Assembly (NCBI GenBank): GCA_022822305.1
Contig: JAJEBY010000003.1
Span: 372,001-436,000, forward strand
Length of the DNA stretch: 64,000 nt
DNA from: Anaerolineae bacterium
GTDB taxonomy: Bacteria; Chloroflexota; Anaerolineae; Aggregatilineales; Phototrophicaceae
Reading direction: 5' to 3'
Part shown: positions 51,401 through 60,052 of the stretch, piece after piece
Numbering within the stretch: the stretch's first letter is position 1
How the letters are laid out: each line of letters begins with the position of its first letter
Program-made: the position numbers and the translations under genes
Notes under the pieces: generated by a model
Told to the model about the DNA's origin: nothing
The model's database searches: none
The model's input: only the letters and a program-made list of their open reading frames with translations

Positions 51401-51829
51401 ATGGGAATAGATCTGTTTTGGGATGGCAAGGAACAGAATGTACTCCTGTTGGAATTCAAGGGCAAATGGACCTGGGACGACCTGGACGCCGTATTGCAGG
51501 TGACGCGGCGCATCTGTCTGGAACGTCAGCGGCAGATCGGCGCCATCCTCGATTTTCGCGAGAGCAAGCGCTTCCCCGTCGGCGCCATCCTCGCCGGGCC
51601 GGGGCCGAGCGAATTCTTCCAACTGTTGAAAATCAGCCGCAATGGAGTCGAAAACGGACCGCTGGTGATCGTCGGCATGCGCGGCGTCGTGCGCGCGCTA
51701 ATTGATGCGCTGGGCAAGCTCCATCAAGGCGCGCTCAACAATGTGCGCTTAGTGGAATCCATGAGCGAGGCGCGTCAAATCATGCGCGCGGAAATGCGAC
51801 AGCGCCCGGCCAGCGTCCTGATGCGCTAG
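51401..51829 (+). CDS. STAS/SpoIIAA-like small protein, copy 2
   Basis: A 142-residue protein: FWDGKEQNVLLLEFKGKWTWDDLDAVL, then GAILDFRESKRFPVGAILAG, then PLVIVGMRGVVRALIDAL. The pattern of strand, WTWDDL helix, DxR strand and loop matches the protein at 23500-23895. A SpoIIAA-like fold is likely. It is 100 bases after the fatty-acid synthase gene and may be transcribed with it. Function unknown. Confidence 0.65.
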   Translation: MGIDLFWDGKEQNVLLLEFKGKWTWDDLDAVLQVTRRICLERQRQIGAILDFRESKRFPVGAILAGPGPSEFFQLLKISRNGVENGPLVIVGMRGVVRALIDALGKLHQGALNNVRLVESMSEARQIMRAEMRQRPASVLMR

Positions 51830-51846
51830 TCGCTCTCCCTGGCAAA

Positions 51847-52686
51847 TCAGACCAAGCGCGTCGCCAACTCCGGCAGGAAGACATCGGCGATCTTCAATTC
51901 ATAGCGCTGGCGATCGAGGAAATAACTGACGCGGTCGTAGCCGACCTCGAGCAGCATATCGAGCGCTTTGTCAAAGTCAGCGGCGACGCGATGAGCGTCG
52001 TGCGCATCCGATCCCAACACCACGGGAATGCCTCGCAGCGCCATCTCGGTCAGGATCTCCCGGCCGGGATTCATTTCGCTATAGGGCTTGTTGACGCCGC
52101 TGGTATTGAGTTCCATGGCGACGCCGCTGCGCGCGATACGATCGAGGACGCGTCTGATGATATCCAGATGGTCAGCTGCCTGATATAGCTTGGGATGCAC
52201 AATCTTGACGATATCGGGATGGCTCAGGCAGTCGTACAAGCCACTCTCGGCGGCGTTGGCCAGATTCTCGAAATAACTCGCTTCGTATTGCAGCCGCGTC
52301 GATTCAGTCAGATAGATTGACTTGTATTCTTCGGTCTGGGGATGGACTGAACCAAGGATATAACTGAAATCCGCCCGGCGATGCAGGTCGTCAAGCCAGG
52401 ATTCCATGCCGGGCAAATAGTCGCTTTCCATGCCCAGGCGCACATCGACGCGCCCGGCGAATTGCGCGCGCGTTTCCGTCACCATATCGACATATTGCGG
52501 CAGCTGATGAATGGACATGCGCACACCCGGATTCCAGCCGAAGGGCATGGGGCTGTGGCAAGTGACTGTGATGCCGCGCAGTCCACGGGCTTCGGCTTGC
52601 TTGGCGTAATCGCTCAAGGGACCGCGAGCGTGTTTGCAGAGCGGCGTGTGCATGTGCGAGTCGTACATATTCGGTTCGTAGGGCAT
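51847..52686 (-). CDS. PHP-domain phosphatase, histidinol-phosphatase-like
   Basis: A 279-residue PHP-family phosphoesterase. Metal ligands are in DSHMHTPLCKHA, GMESDYL, the SHPDIVK segment and GSDAHDAHRV. The organisation is that of HisK/HisJ, the histidinol-phosphatase of histidine synthesis, but no his gene is near and PHP enzymes also hydrolyse other phosphate esters. An AGGAG site five bases before ATG 52686 fixes the start. Confidence 0.85.
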   Translation of the reverse strand: MPYEPNMYDSHMHTPLCKHARGPLSDYAKQAEARGLRGITVTCHSPMPFGWNPGVRMSIHQLPQYVDMVTETRAQFAGRVDVRLGMESDYLPGMESWLDDLHRRADFSYILGSVHPQTEEYKSIYLTESTRLQYEASYFENLANAAESGLYDCLSHPDIVKIVHPKLYQAADHLDIIRRVLDRIARSGVAMELNTSGVNKPYSEMNPGREILTEMALRGIPVVLGSDAHDAHRVAADFDKALDMLLEVGYDRVSYFLDRQRYELKIADVFLPELATRLV

Positions 52687-52781
52687 GGCTGCTCCTGGCA
52701 GGTAGAAAACGCGGCCTATTCTGGTGGAGAATCGGGGGGATGTCTATGTTGGGTTTGTCGCGGCTGCCGTAACGGCGTGAT

Positions 52782-53147
52782 TCAACCCGTCGCCGTCCGC
52801 ACGATATCCGCGATTCGGGCTTCGGTGGCGGCGTCCAACTCCGTCATGAACCAGGCGTTGGGCATGAGCTTTTCCGTCGCCAGCTCCACTATATGGATGT
52901 TCGCCTTTTCGGTGAGCCCGAAGGTCACATAGTCATCCTTGCGGATGAAGACGAGCACGGGTTTGCTGCGGCCGAGCGCGTAGCCGGGCATGCCATACCA
53001 CAGCCGCGGCTTGAGCTTGGGATTGGCTTCCATGATGACCTCATGCAGACGCAGGCCGATGGCGGCTTGGTCGCCGAACATCTGGGGGATCTTGTCGAGC
53101 ACGGCGGCCAGGTTGTCGGCGTCTTTGTCGGGTTTCTTGGCTGGCAT
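52782..53147 (-). CDS. DUF1801-family protein
   Basis: A 121-residue protein. HEVIMEANPKLKPRLWYGMPGYAL and VLVFIRKDDYVTFGLTEKANI follow the DUF1801 (YdhG-like) pattern, with a Lys/Asp-rich N-terminus. The open frame reaches back to 53369 into metG; ATG 53147 with AAAGGA nine bases upstream is the right start. It lies directly downstream of metG in the same direction. Biochemical role unknown. Confidence 0.78.
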   Translation of the reverse strand: MPAKKPDKDADNLAAVLDKIPQMFGDQAAIGLRLHEVIMEANPKLKPRLWYGMPGYALGRSKPVLVFIRKDDYVTFGLTEKANIHIVELATEKLMPNAWFMTELDAATEARIADIVRTATG

Positions 53148-53211
53148 GGGGGAGGTCCTTTCTAAACCAAATTGTCGATGCATTGACATTGATTTGAGCG
53201 AGTGCTGGTAA

Positions 53212-55023
53212 CTACACAATCTCCCCCTCAACCCGCTCCCGACCAAGATACTGACGCTCCTGCTCGACGATCTCCGCATCCAGCTTGACAAACAGCGGCG
53301 ACGGCGCCCGCAGCGCCTGACCGGGCCGCAGCTCGCTCGCCCGCCACTCCCCGATCGCCGCGCGCCCATCGTAAACCAGCGCCAGATGATCGCGCGTCTC
53401 CTCGCTGTAATTCTCGATGTTCAGGTCGCCGAAGAGCCGACCGTCGTAACCCAGCATCTCGTGAACCTGCTGGGAGCTGAAGGGGACAAACGGCGCGAAT
53501 AGAACCTTCAAGTTATCGATGCAGCGCAGCGCCGCGTAAACTGAACTGGCGGCATCGGCGCGGTCAGCCTTGACGACCTTCCAGGGTTCGCGCTCGTTGA
53601 GCCAGCCGTTGACCTCCCGCGCCAGCCCCAGCGTCTCTTCCAGCGCGTCTTTCAAGCGCACCGCCTCCAGCAGCTGGCCGACCGCGTCGAAGCCGGCTGC
53701 CGTCTTGGCGATGATGGCTTGGTCGGCGGCGGTCAGTTCATCAACAACAGGAACGGCGCCATCAAAGCGCTTCCAGGCGAAGCCGAGCATGCGATTGACC
53801 AGATTGCCCCAAGCCGCCAGCAATTCGTTGTTGACGCGGGCCAGGAAGCCCTCCCAGGAAAAGTCGCTATCCTGGCGTTCGGGCATGGTGCGCGCGACAT
53901 AAAAGCGCACGGCATCGGCTTGATAGCGTTCCAGAATGTCCGGCAGCCAGACCGCCCAGTTGCGCGAGGTTGAGAACTGCTGACTCTCGATATTCATGAA
54001 TTCGTTGGCGGGCACATCGTATGGCAATTGCAGCTGTCTGTCGCTGAACGCTGAATCATCATCGTTGTAGATGCCGTCAATGCCGAAGAGCTCCGCCGGC
54101 CAGATGATGGTATGGAAGGGGATATTGTCCTTGCCGATGAAATTGTAGATCTGCGCTTGCGGGTTGTACCACCAATGCTTCCAGGCATCGGGCTGGCCGA
54201 TGTTCCGAGCCCATTCGATGCTGGCGGTCAAATAACCCATGACCGCATCGAACCAGACGTAGAGCCGTTTATCCTCCCAGCCATCCAGCGGCACCCGCAC
54301 GCCCCAATCAATATCGCGCGTGATGGGTCGGCCGCGCAGCCCGTCTTTGACAAAATTCTGGCTGAAACGGCTGACGTTGGGACGCCAGTGATGCTCATGT
54401 CCGGCCAGGTATTCCAGGATTTCGTCGGTGAACTTTCCCAAATCCAGGAAATAGTGCTCTGATTCGCGCCGGACCAGTTTGTCTTCGGGATTGTTGCGGC
54501 TGCGCGGATCGATCAATTGCACGGCATCCATGAGATTGCCGCAGTTATCGCATTGATCGCCGCGAGCGCTATCGTAGCCACAAATGTAGCAGTCGCCTTC
54601 GACATAGCGATCGGGAAGGAAGCGCTTTTCGTTTTCGCTGTAGAGCAGGGTCTGCTTCTCCTTGTAGAGGAAGCCGCGTTCCAGCAGCAAGGTGAAGATA
54701 TCCTGCGCCACGCGATGATGGTTTTCGGTGTCGGTATGCGTGAAGAGATCATAGCTGATGCCGATCTTCCGCTGCGTCTGCAAGAAGCGCTCGTGATATT
54801 GCTCAAAGACCTCGAGCGCCGTCACCCCGCGCTTGTCAGCTTCAACCGTGATGGGCGTGCCATGGCTGTCGGATCCGCTGACCATCAGCACGTGATTGCC
54901 GCGCAGCCGATGATACCGAGCGAAAATATCGGCGGGAAGGTAGGCGCCGGCCAGGTGTCCGATATGCAGATCGCCGTTGGCGTAGGGCCAGGCCACCGAA
55001 ACATGAATATATTTGCCCGACAT
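53212..55023 (-). CDS. metG: Methionyl-tRNA synthetase
   Basis: A 603-residue class I synthetase that charges tRNA-Met. The HIGH box is at residues 20-23 (NGDLHIGHL), a CxxC..CxxC knuckle (CYICGYDSARGDQCDNC) binds zinc, and the second signature reads FSTSRN in place of KMSKS. It lacks the C-terminal EMAPII-like domain of the long E. coli type and ends soon after the anticodon-binding helices. GGAG and GAGGAG precede ATG 55023. The leader carries an attenuator-like structure (55066-55163). Confidence 0.96.
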   Translation of the reverse strand: MSGKYIHVSVAWPYANGDLHIGHLAGAYLPADIFARYHRLRGNHVLMVSGSDSHGTPITVEADKRGVTALEVFEQYHERFLQTQRKIGISYDLFTHTDTENHHRVAQDIFTLLLERGFLYKEKQTLLYSENEKRFLPDRYVEGDCYICGYDSARGDQCDNCGNLMDAVQLIDPRSRNNPEDKLVRRESEHYFLDLGKFTDEILEYLAGHEHHWRPNVSRFSQNFVKDGLRGRPITRDIDWGVRVPLDGWEDKRLYVWFDAVMGYLTASIEWARNIGQPDAWKHWWYNPQAQIYNFIGKDNIPFHTIIWPAELFGIDGIYNDDDSAFSDRQLQLPYDVPANEFMNIESQQFSTSRNWAVWLPDILERYQADAVRFYVARTMPERQDSDFSWEGFLARVNNELLAAWGNLVNRMLGFAWKRFDGAVPVVDELTAADQAIIAKTAAGFDAVGQLLEAVRLKDALEETLGLAREVNGWLNEREPWKVVKADRADAASSVYAALRCIDNLKVLFAPFVPFSSQQVHEMLGYDGRLFGDLNIENYSEETRDHLALVYDGRAAIGEWRASELRPGQALRAPSPLFVKLDAEIVEQERQYLGRERVEGEIV

Positions 55024-55065
55024 ACGTCGCTCTCCTCTTCCCGCTCCATACGCGCCGCTACCAAC

Positions 55066-55092
55066 AAAAAACCGCCTGTTTCGGACAGGCGG
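55066..55092 (-). terminator. Intrinsic terminator within the metG leader
   Basis: On the minus strand CCGCCTGT, five-base loop, ACAGGCGG and T6. It is 43 bases ahead of the metG ATG, so it would end transcription before the gene unless prevented. Confidence 0.8.
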
Positions 55093-55163
55093 CGTTAAGA
55101 TTCGACTGAATGATGCCTAGACGCTGCACCACAGCCGCCTGTCGTCGCGGTCGGCAGGCATCA
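55066..55163 (-). promoter_or_regulatory. Putative metG transcription attenuator (terminator / antiterminator)
   Basis: On the minus strand RNA GACAGGCGGC (55143-55134) is fully complementary to GCCGCCUGUC (55093-55084), the left arm of the terminator. The two pairings exclude each other. An 8-bp stem (UGAUGCCU 55163-55156 with AGGCAUCA 55118-55111) frames the upstream strand. I do not find the T-box consensus, so the sensing mechanism is unknown. Confidence 0.6.
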
Positions 55164-55179
55164 GCATAGGTACTGCGAA

Positions 55180-55212
55180 TGTGACACTTGTTAACATGGG
55201 CAAAGTGTAACA
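55180..55212. promoter_or_regulatory. Inverted repeat between metG and the divergent TPR-like gene
   Basis: TGTGACACTT and AAGTGTAACA (nine of ten paired) separated by 13 bases. It is an operator-like site in the shared upstream region. Confidence 0.4.
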
Positions 55213-55297
55213 TGGCGCCGGATGATCCGTCAAGCGCCACAGATTCCGGACAAAGCGAGCACTTGAGGGTCGGCTGGAAGGCGTCATGCAACTCGGC

Positions 55298-55303
55298 TAT
55301 AAT
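55298..55303 (+). promoter_or_regulatory. -10 box of the TPR-like gene
   Basis: TATAAT 33 bases before ATG 55336. No good -35 box is seen. Confidence 0.4.
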
Positions 55304-55335
55304 ACTCGCCGTTTTCATCTTCGAAAGCAGGGGCA

Positions 55336-56532
55336 ATGGCGCCAGCGGACGGCAATCCAAGCGGCAATCCCTATCGGCGCGGGACCTACGACCCTCGCGC
55401 CGCAGCAGCCGGCGATCCCAGGCGAAATCGCTCCAGGAATCGTTGGGCCGGCTGCCTGGTCTGGGGCATGATCTTGATGATGGGCTTGGGGCTGGCGGCG
55501 CTGCTGGTGATCGGCGCGGGTTACGCCGGCTGGAGCTCGGGCCTTGAGCTGGCGCGGGAAAGCGGCGCCAGCACGGCCGCGGCGGAAGTACAACTGCAAT
55601 GCGCGCGTCTGGCCGCGGAAATCGAAGGCGGCAACCAGCAACTCTTGCTGACGCGGATTGAATTCCTGCGCGCCCAAACCCCCGAACCCGCTTGCCTGAG
55701 CGAGATTCTGTCGACGGCGACGGCAATCCAGCGGCAGCTGCAGCCTGCCGCCGTTACGCCGGAAGCCACCCAGCCGGCAACGGCGCTCCCCACCCAGATT
55801 GAGGCGTCGGTCACGGCCGCTCGCTTGACGTCAACCCCCGTTCCGGCGATTGAGTATGATTTGGCGGCGTTGTTGGACGAAGCGCAGCGCGAGATCGACG
55901 TACTAAATTACCTTAGCGCCATCGATACCCTTGACGCCATCATCGCCATTGACGAAGACTTCCAGAGTGAGCGCGTGAGTTCAATGTATTTCGCGGCGCT
56001 CACGGCGCAAGCCAGGGCATTGTATCGAGCGGGAAGACTATCGGAAGCGATCATCGTGACCGGGCGCGCCGAGGCGCATGGCGATATCGGCGAATTGAAT
56101 TATGAACGATCTATCGCGCGCCTTTATCTGGACGGACTGCGCCTCAAGGTGGTGAATCCGGGCGAATCCGTGCGGCTCTTCAGCAGCATAGTATATGCGT
56201 ACGGGCACCGCGACTATATGAATGGCGAGGTGCTGGCGGAATTGCAAGAGGCGCACCACAACTATGGGGATGCCTACGCCTACCAGGGTGAGCACTGTTT
56301 GGCTTATGACCAATATGAGGCGGCGTTGGCGCTGCGCCCGGCGGGGGTCAACATTCCGCTCGGCGCCATCAGGACGAAGCAGGATCAAGCCGCGGCGGCC
56401 TGCCCATCAAGATTGCAGGCGCAGCCGCCTCCGCAAACGGCAGACGCTTCGCCGCCTACCGAATCGACGCGGGTCGCGCCCAATCCCATTGGCGAGCGCA
56501 ATAGTCGCGCCCCCGTCGGGCAATCGGGATAG
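55336..56532 (+). CDS. Membrane-anchored TPR-like protein
   Basis: A 398-residue protein with a basic, Pro/Arg-rich cytoplasmic tail, one membrane helix (about 41-66), and a long exterior part. Residues 130-180 are Thr/Pro/Ala-rich. From about 175 the chain is helical with TPR-like units (LDEAQREIDVLNYLSAIDTLDAIIAID and AYQGEHCLAYDQYEAALALRP), then a disordered Pro-rich end. It resembles the exported TPR protein at 24686 in design. Function unknown; a scaffold at the cell surface is a fair guess. Confidence 0.75.
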   Translation: MAPADGNPSGNPYRRGTYDPRAAAAGDPRRNRSRNRWAGCLVWGMILMMGLGLAALLVIGAGYAGWSSGLELARESGASTAAAEVQLQCARLAAEIEGGNQQLLLTRIEFLRAQTPEPACLSEILSTATAIQRQLQPAAVTPEATQPATALPTQIEASVTAARLTSTPVPAIEYDLAALLDEAQREIDVLNYLSAIDTLDAIIAIDEDFQSERVSSMYFAALTAQARALYRAGRLSEAIIVTGRAEAHGDIGELNYERSIARLYLDGLRLKVVNPGESVRLFSSIVYAYGHRDYMNGEVLAELQEAHHNYGDAYAYQGEHCLAYDQYEAALALRPAGVNIPLGAIRTKQDQAAAACPSRLQAQPPPQTADASPPTESTRVAPNPIGERNSRAPVGQSG

Positions 56533-56546
56533 GCGCCGTCTAACAA

Positions 56547-57710
56547 TCAGCCTTCGATGCGTTCAATGATGGTCGCGGTAGCCATACCGCCGCCGCAGCA
56601 CATCGTCTGCAAGCCGTAGCGCGCGCCCGTCGTTTCCAACGCGTTGATCAGCGAGGTCATCAATCGGGCGCCCGAGCCCCCCAGCGGATGACCGAGGGCG
56701 ATAGCGCCGCCATGGATATTGACGCGCTCAAGATCGGCGCCCGTCTCTCTTTCCCAGATGCGCGGAACCGACGCGAAGGCTTCGTTCACTTCAAAGACGT
56801 CGATGTCTTCCAAGCGCAGCTCGGCGCGCGCCAGCACTTTCCAGGTGGCGGCAATCGGACCGGTGAGCATCAAATGCGGATCGCTGCCAACGGCGGCCGT
56901 TTCGATTATTCGAGCGCGCGGACGCAAGCCGAGGTCTTCCGCCTGTTCAGCCGTCATCACCAACACCGCGGCGGCGCCATCGCTGATTTGGCTGCTGTTT
57001 CCCGCCGTCGTCACACCAGCCGGAGTGAAAACCGGATCCAACTGCGCCATCTTCTCCAGCGTCGTGCTGGGCCGGATACCCTGATCGCGATCAACCGTGA
57101 AGAGCTGTCCCTGGTCGTCGACGCCCTGGATGGGGGCAATTTCATTTTTCATGACGCCATCCGCGGTAGCTTTCCAAGCGCGCCGATGGCTTTCGTAGCC
57201 CAGCTCATCCATCGCTTGTCGTGTAATGCCCCACTTGGCGGCGATCTCGTCGGAAGCGATGCCTTGCGGGATCATGTTGTAGGCTTCCATGATGTTGTCG
57301 GTGAAGGGCGAGCTGCCACCATTGCCAAGGCTGGCGCCCATCGGCACGCGGGTCATGCTCTCGACGCCGCCGGCGATGACGATATCCGCCTGACCCGAGC
57401 TAACCATGGCGGCAGCCAGATGAACGGCCTGCTGGCTGCTGCCGCATTGAAAGTCGACCGCCGTTGCCGGCACATCAATTGGCAGATCCGCCTCGAGCAC
57501 AACATTGCGCGCGATGTTGAACGTCTGCTCGGAGACCTGGCTGACGCATCCGAAGATGACGTGGTCAATAGAACAGCCATCGAGCGCGCTGCGTTCAATA
57601 AGCGCCTTGACGACATGCGCGCCCAGCTTGACGGGATGCTGCTCCCGCAGCCAGCCGTTGCGCTTGCCCAAGGGCGTGCGAATCGCGTCTGTGATTACAA
57701 TTTGGGTCAT
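56547..57710 (-). CDS. Thiolase (acetyl-CoA acyltransferase)
   Basis: A 387-residue thiolase. The nucleophile Cys89 is in DFQCGSSQQAVH; His is in GGAIALGHPLGGSGARL; the second Cys is in CCGGGMATATI. NEAF (VFEVNEAFASVP) is present. It cleaves or forms 3-ketoacyl-CoA; the degradative FadA type seems more likely than the synthetic one because of sequence style, but no other beta-oxidation gene is nearby. Confidence 0.93.
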   Translation of the reverse strand: MTQIVITDAIRTPLGKRNGWLREQHPVKLGAHVVKALIERSALDGCSIDHVIFGCVSQVSEQTFNIARNVVLEADLPIDVPATAVDFQCGSSQQAVHLAAAMVSSGQADIVIAGGVESMTRVPMGASLGNGGSSPFTDNIMEAYNMIPQGIASDEIAAKWGITRQAMDELGYESHRRAWKATADGVMKNEIAPIQGVDDQGQLFTVDRDQGIRPSTTLEKMAQLDPVFTPAGVTTAGNSSQISDGAAAVLVMTAEQAEDLGLRPRARIIETAAVGSDPHLMLTGPIAATWKVLARAELRLEDIDVFEVNEAFASVPRIWERETGADLERVNIHGGAIALGHPLGGSGARLMTSLINALETTGARYGLQTMCCGGGMATATIIERIEG

Positions 57711-57773
57711 AACAATTCGCCTCGCTTTACAATTCCCGAAATCATATCAGGTTTTTGCGCGCAGGGCTCGTCG

Positions 57774-59303
57774 TCATTCCTCGTCGGGCCGGGTATCGAT
57801 CAGCCAGATCTTGAATTCATGGCTGTTGACCAGGTCGCGCATCTCCCCGGTCAAGCCCTCGTATTGCCAGGGCCGGTAGTGGAGCGGGTGCGGCGCTTCC
57901 AGTAATACTCTGCCTTCCGGCCGCCCGCTCTCAATTTCCGAAATGGTGAGGTAAACAGCGGAGTTGTAGAGCCGATAACGAGCGTCCGGCACTTCCGGGC
58001 GCAGGTTCCAGCGTCTGAATCGCTCCTGAACGGTAGTCTCAAACGAAACATCGTCATAGTCCTGATACACCTGCCCGGCGATGTGCAGCGGATTCTGCTG
58101 TTGCATCGCGGGAATCGCATTGTATAGCGCCAGCAGCGCTACGACCGCGACAAAACCGACTCTTGTCGTCAGCCCTCGTTTCGAAAGCAGAGGCGCTATG
58201 CCGAAGGCGCAAGCCATAGCGATGAAGGGTACAAGAATGCGAACAACGCGCCCATAAAGCACAAACTGACGCAATCCGGCCGAGAGAACTATCATCAGCA
58301 AAAGCGCGCTGAGTATACAGCCAAGCCATAACAATCCCCGAAATCTATGTCGGGAGGCGGGCTGCCGCCAAATTCGTCTGGCCGCCAGCACAAGTCCCGC
58401 AAGCCAAAGTAGGCACATCGCGCCCTCGACATCTCGCAAGTACAGGAACGGGAAGGTCAAGCCTTCGGCATAGCTGCCCTGGGAGATTGAGTTCGAAAAA
58501 TCGTACATTCTCATCAATACGTTTGTATTGGTGAAGACGGCGTTGTAAACGAGAATCGGGACAAAAATCAGCGAGGCGCCCAAAGCCATGCCGATGCCCC
58601 TGCGGATGCTGTCTCGAAGGTTGTTTGCCAGAAACAGGCAATACAACAGGCCAATCGTTGCGGTTAGATATAGGTAGCCGTTGTAGATCCAGAACGCCAG
58701 AAAAGCCAGAAATCCGGTCCAGATATCATTGACCAAACGACCGTTCCGATTTCGCAGCGCATAATAGATGGCCACAAGCGCGAGCAAGATCGCGATGTCA
58801 TAGGGAACAAGGTGCTGAGAATAAATGAATAGAGCGTTTGAAGCGGCTAACAAGAACGCGCCAACCAAGGACTCGGATTCATCCGCCTCCGCTTGGCGCA
58901 GGATCACATATACGAGGCCGATTGACAAGACGGATGGCAGCGCGAACATAAGCGCCGGTATCCAAAATGCCTGCGGCAGCGTATTCCACAATCCGCTCCA
59001 GGTCAGGCTACCGTCATGACCCAAGCGATAGGCAAAGGTATGCAACATTGCCGGCAGCAATTTGGCGGCGGTAATTCCTTGATGATGACTATAGCCCAGC
59101 AGCCGGTTGATTGCTTCCTCGAATTTGCCATCAAAAATGTACTCGGCAGTTTGCAGTGAGCGGAAGTAGCGATGTTCGTCCGCATGATAGAACTGCCCCC
59201 CGCTAGTTATTAATGCCAGACGAAGCAAATAGGCGACTACCATTAGCAGCGCAAGCTTGGCAATTGGGCTAGAAAGTCGCGAGGAGAAAGTCAAGTGTCG
59301 CAT
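57774..59303 (-). CDS. GT-C-fold membrane glycosyltransferase (PMT/ArnT-like)
   Basis: A 509-residue protein with about ten helices. The first extracytoplasmic loop has the acidic pair in FYHADEHRYFRSLQ, typical of dolichyl- or undecaprenyl-phosphate-sugar transferases. The final 110 residues are soluble. It would transfer a sugar from a lipid carrier to an envelope acceptor. A GATAAT box with preceding TG (59334-59342, minus strand) lies about 35 bases upstream. No Shine-Dalgarno site is obvious. It is distinct from the larger GT-C protein at 34142. Confidence 0.8.
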   Translation of the reverse strand: MRHLTFSSRLSSPIAKLALLMVVAYLLRLALITSGGQFYHADEHRYFRSLQTAEYIFDGKFEEAINRLLGYSHHQGITAAKLLPAMLHTFAYRLGHDGSLTWSGLWNTLPQAFWIPALMFALPSVLSIGLVYVILRQAEADESESLVGAFLLAASNALFIYSQHLVPYDIAILLALVAIYYALRNRNGRLVNDIWTGFLAFLAFWIYNGYLYLTATIGLLYCLFLANNLRDSIRRGIGMALGASLIFVPILVYNAVFTNTNVLMRMYDFSNSISQGSYAEGLTFPFLYLRDVEGAMCLLWLAGLVLAARRIWRQPASRHRFRGLLWLGCILSALLLMIVLSAGLRQFVLYGRVVRILVPFIAMACAFGIAPLLSKRGLTTRVGFVAVVALLALYNAIPAMQQQNPLHIAGQVYQDYDDVSFETTVQERFRRWNLRPEVPDARYRLYNSAVYLTISEIESGRPEGRVLLEAPHPLHYRPWQYEGLTGEMRDLVNSHEFKIWLIDTRPDEE

Positions 59304-59367
59304 GGAGCCAGGTGAAGCTCTACTGTCGCGACAATTATCGCATGAAGTTCAAACTTTCGAAAACGGA

Positions 59368-59808
59368 TCAATTCTCCGACTGCCGCTCGCCGAAGATGGC
59401 GCTTTCGAATGAGTAACCGATCTGCTGAAGAGCTTCCAGCGCTGCCTTTCGCGTTTTGTCGCGACTGTTATCGGCCAGATTCAGCAGCGACTCTATGGCG
59501 CGAGGATCGCCAATCTTGCCCAGCGCGATAGCCGCGTGATATGGCGTCTGGAAACCCGTCGCATCCAGGGCGTCAATCAGAGCGGACACCGCCCGATCGT
59601 CTTTTAACTTGCCCAACATCAATGCAGCCCGGCCCCGGACAATCAGGTCTTCCTGTCGGTTGCCCACGACGCGTATAAGCGCGCGCACCGCTTGGTCGCC
59701 GCCGACCATGCCCAGCTTTATCACAGCTGTACGCCGCCTGTCTTTGTTGAAATCGCGCAATTCGGAGAGGATGGTGTTTACCCGGTTTGGACCTTCTGGA
59801 TCAACCAT
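59368..59808 (-). CDS. HEAT-repeat protein
   Basis: A 146-residue protein made of about four HEAT units (for example VIKLGMVGGDQAVRALIRVVGN, RAALMLGKLKDDRAVSALIDAL and AAIALGKIGDPRAIESLLNLA). Such repeats bind other proteins or act as phycobilin-lyase-like folds. AAAGG precedes ATG 59808. The gene lies between a glycosyltransferase and an ABC ATPase, all on the minus strand but with gaps, so co-transcription is uncertain. Confidence 0.85.
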   Translation of the reverse strand: MVDPEGPNRVNTILSELRDFNKDRRRTAVIKLGMVGGDQAVRALIRVVGNRQEDLIVRGRAALMLGKLKDDRAVSALIDALDATGFQTPYHAAIALGKIGDPRAIESLLNLADNSRDKTRKAALEALQQIGYSFESAIFGERQSEN

Positions 59809-60052
59809 AGGCCTTTGCCTTTCGCCTGCTCAGCTGAAACTATGCCCCTAGCTCTCAACGAAACTCAAATTCACAGCCATTAGTCGGCGGGGCTTTGCAA
59901 AGTTCAAGAAAAGGCATTGCTCAATCTGTCGACGATGAACGGTCATATCTATCCTCATTTTAGCGCGACTTTCGTCGATCGCCCATAATTCATTCGTCTG
60001 AAATTGGGCAACATTCACAGAAAAGGAAATGAAATTGCGCGCCAGGAGAATG

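Noticed and set aside
55066..55335. T-box riboswitch upstream of metG
   Set aside because: The conserved T-box string and specifier layout were not found; kept only as an attenuator-like structure.
56688..57905. A 405-codon plus-strand frame
   Set aside because: Antisense to the thiolase gene and beyond; no family pattern.
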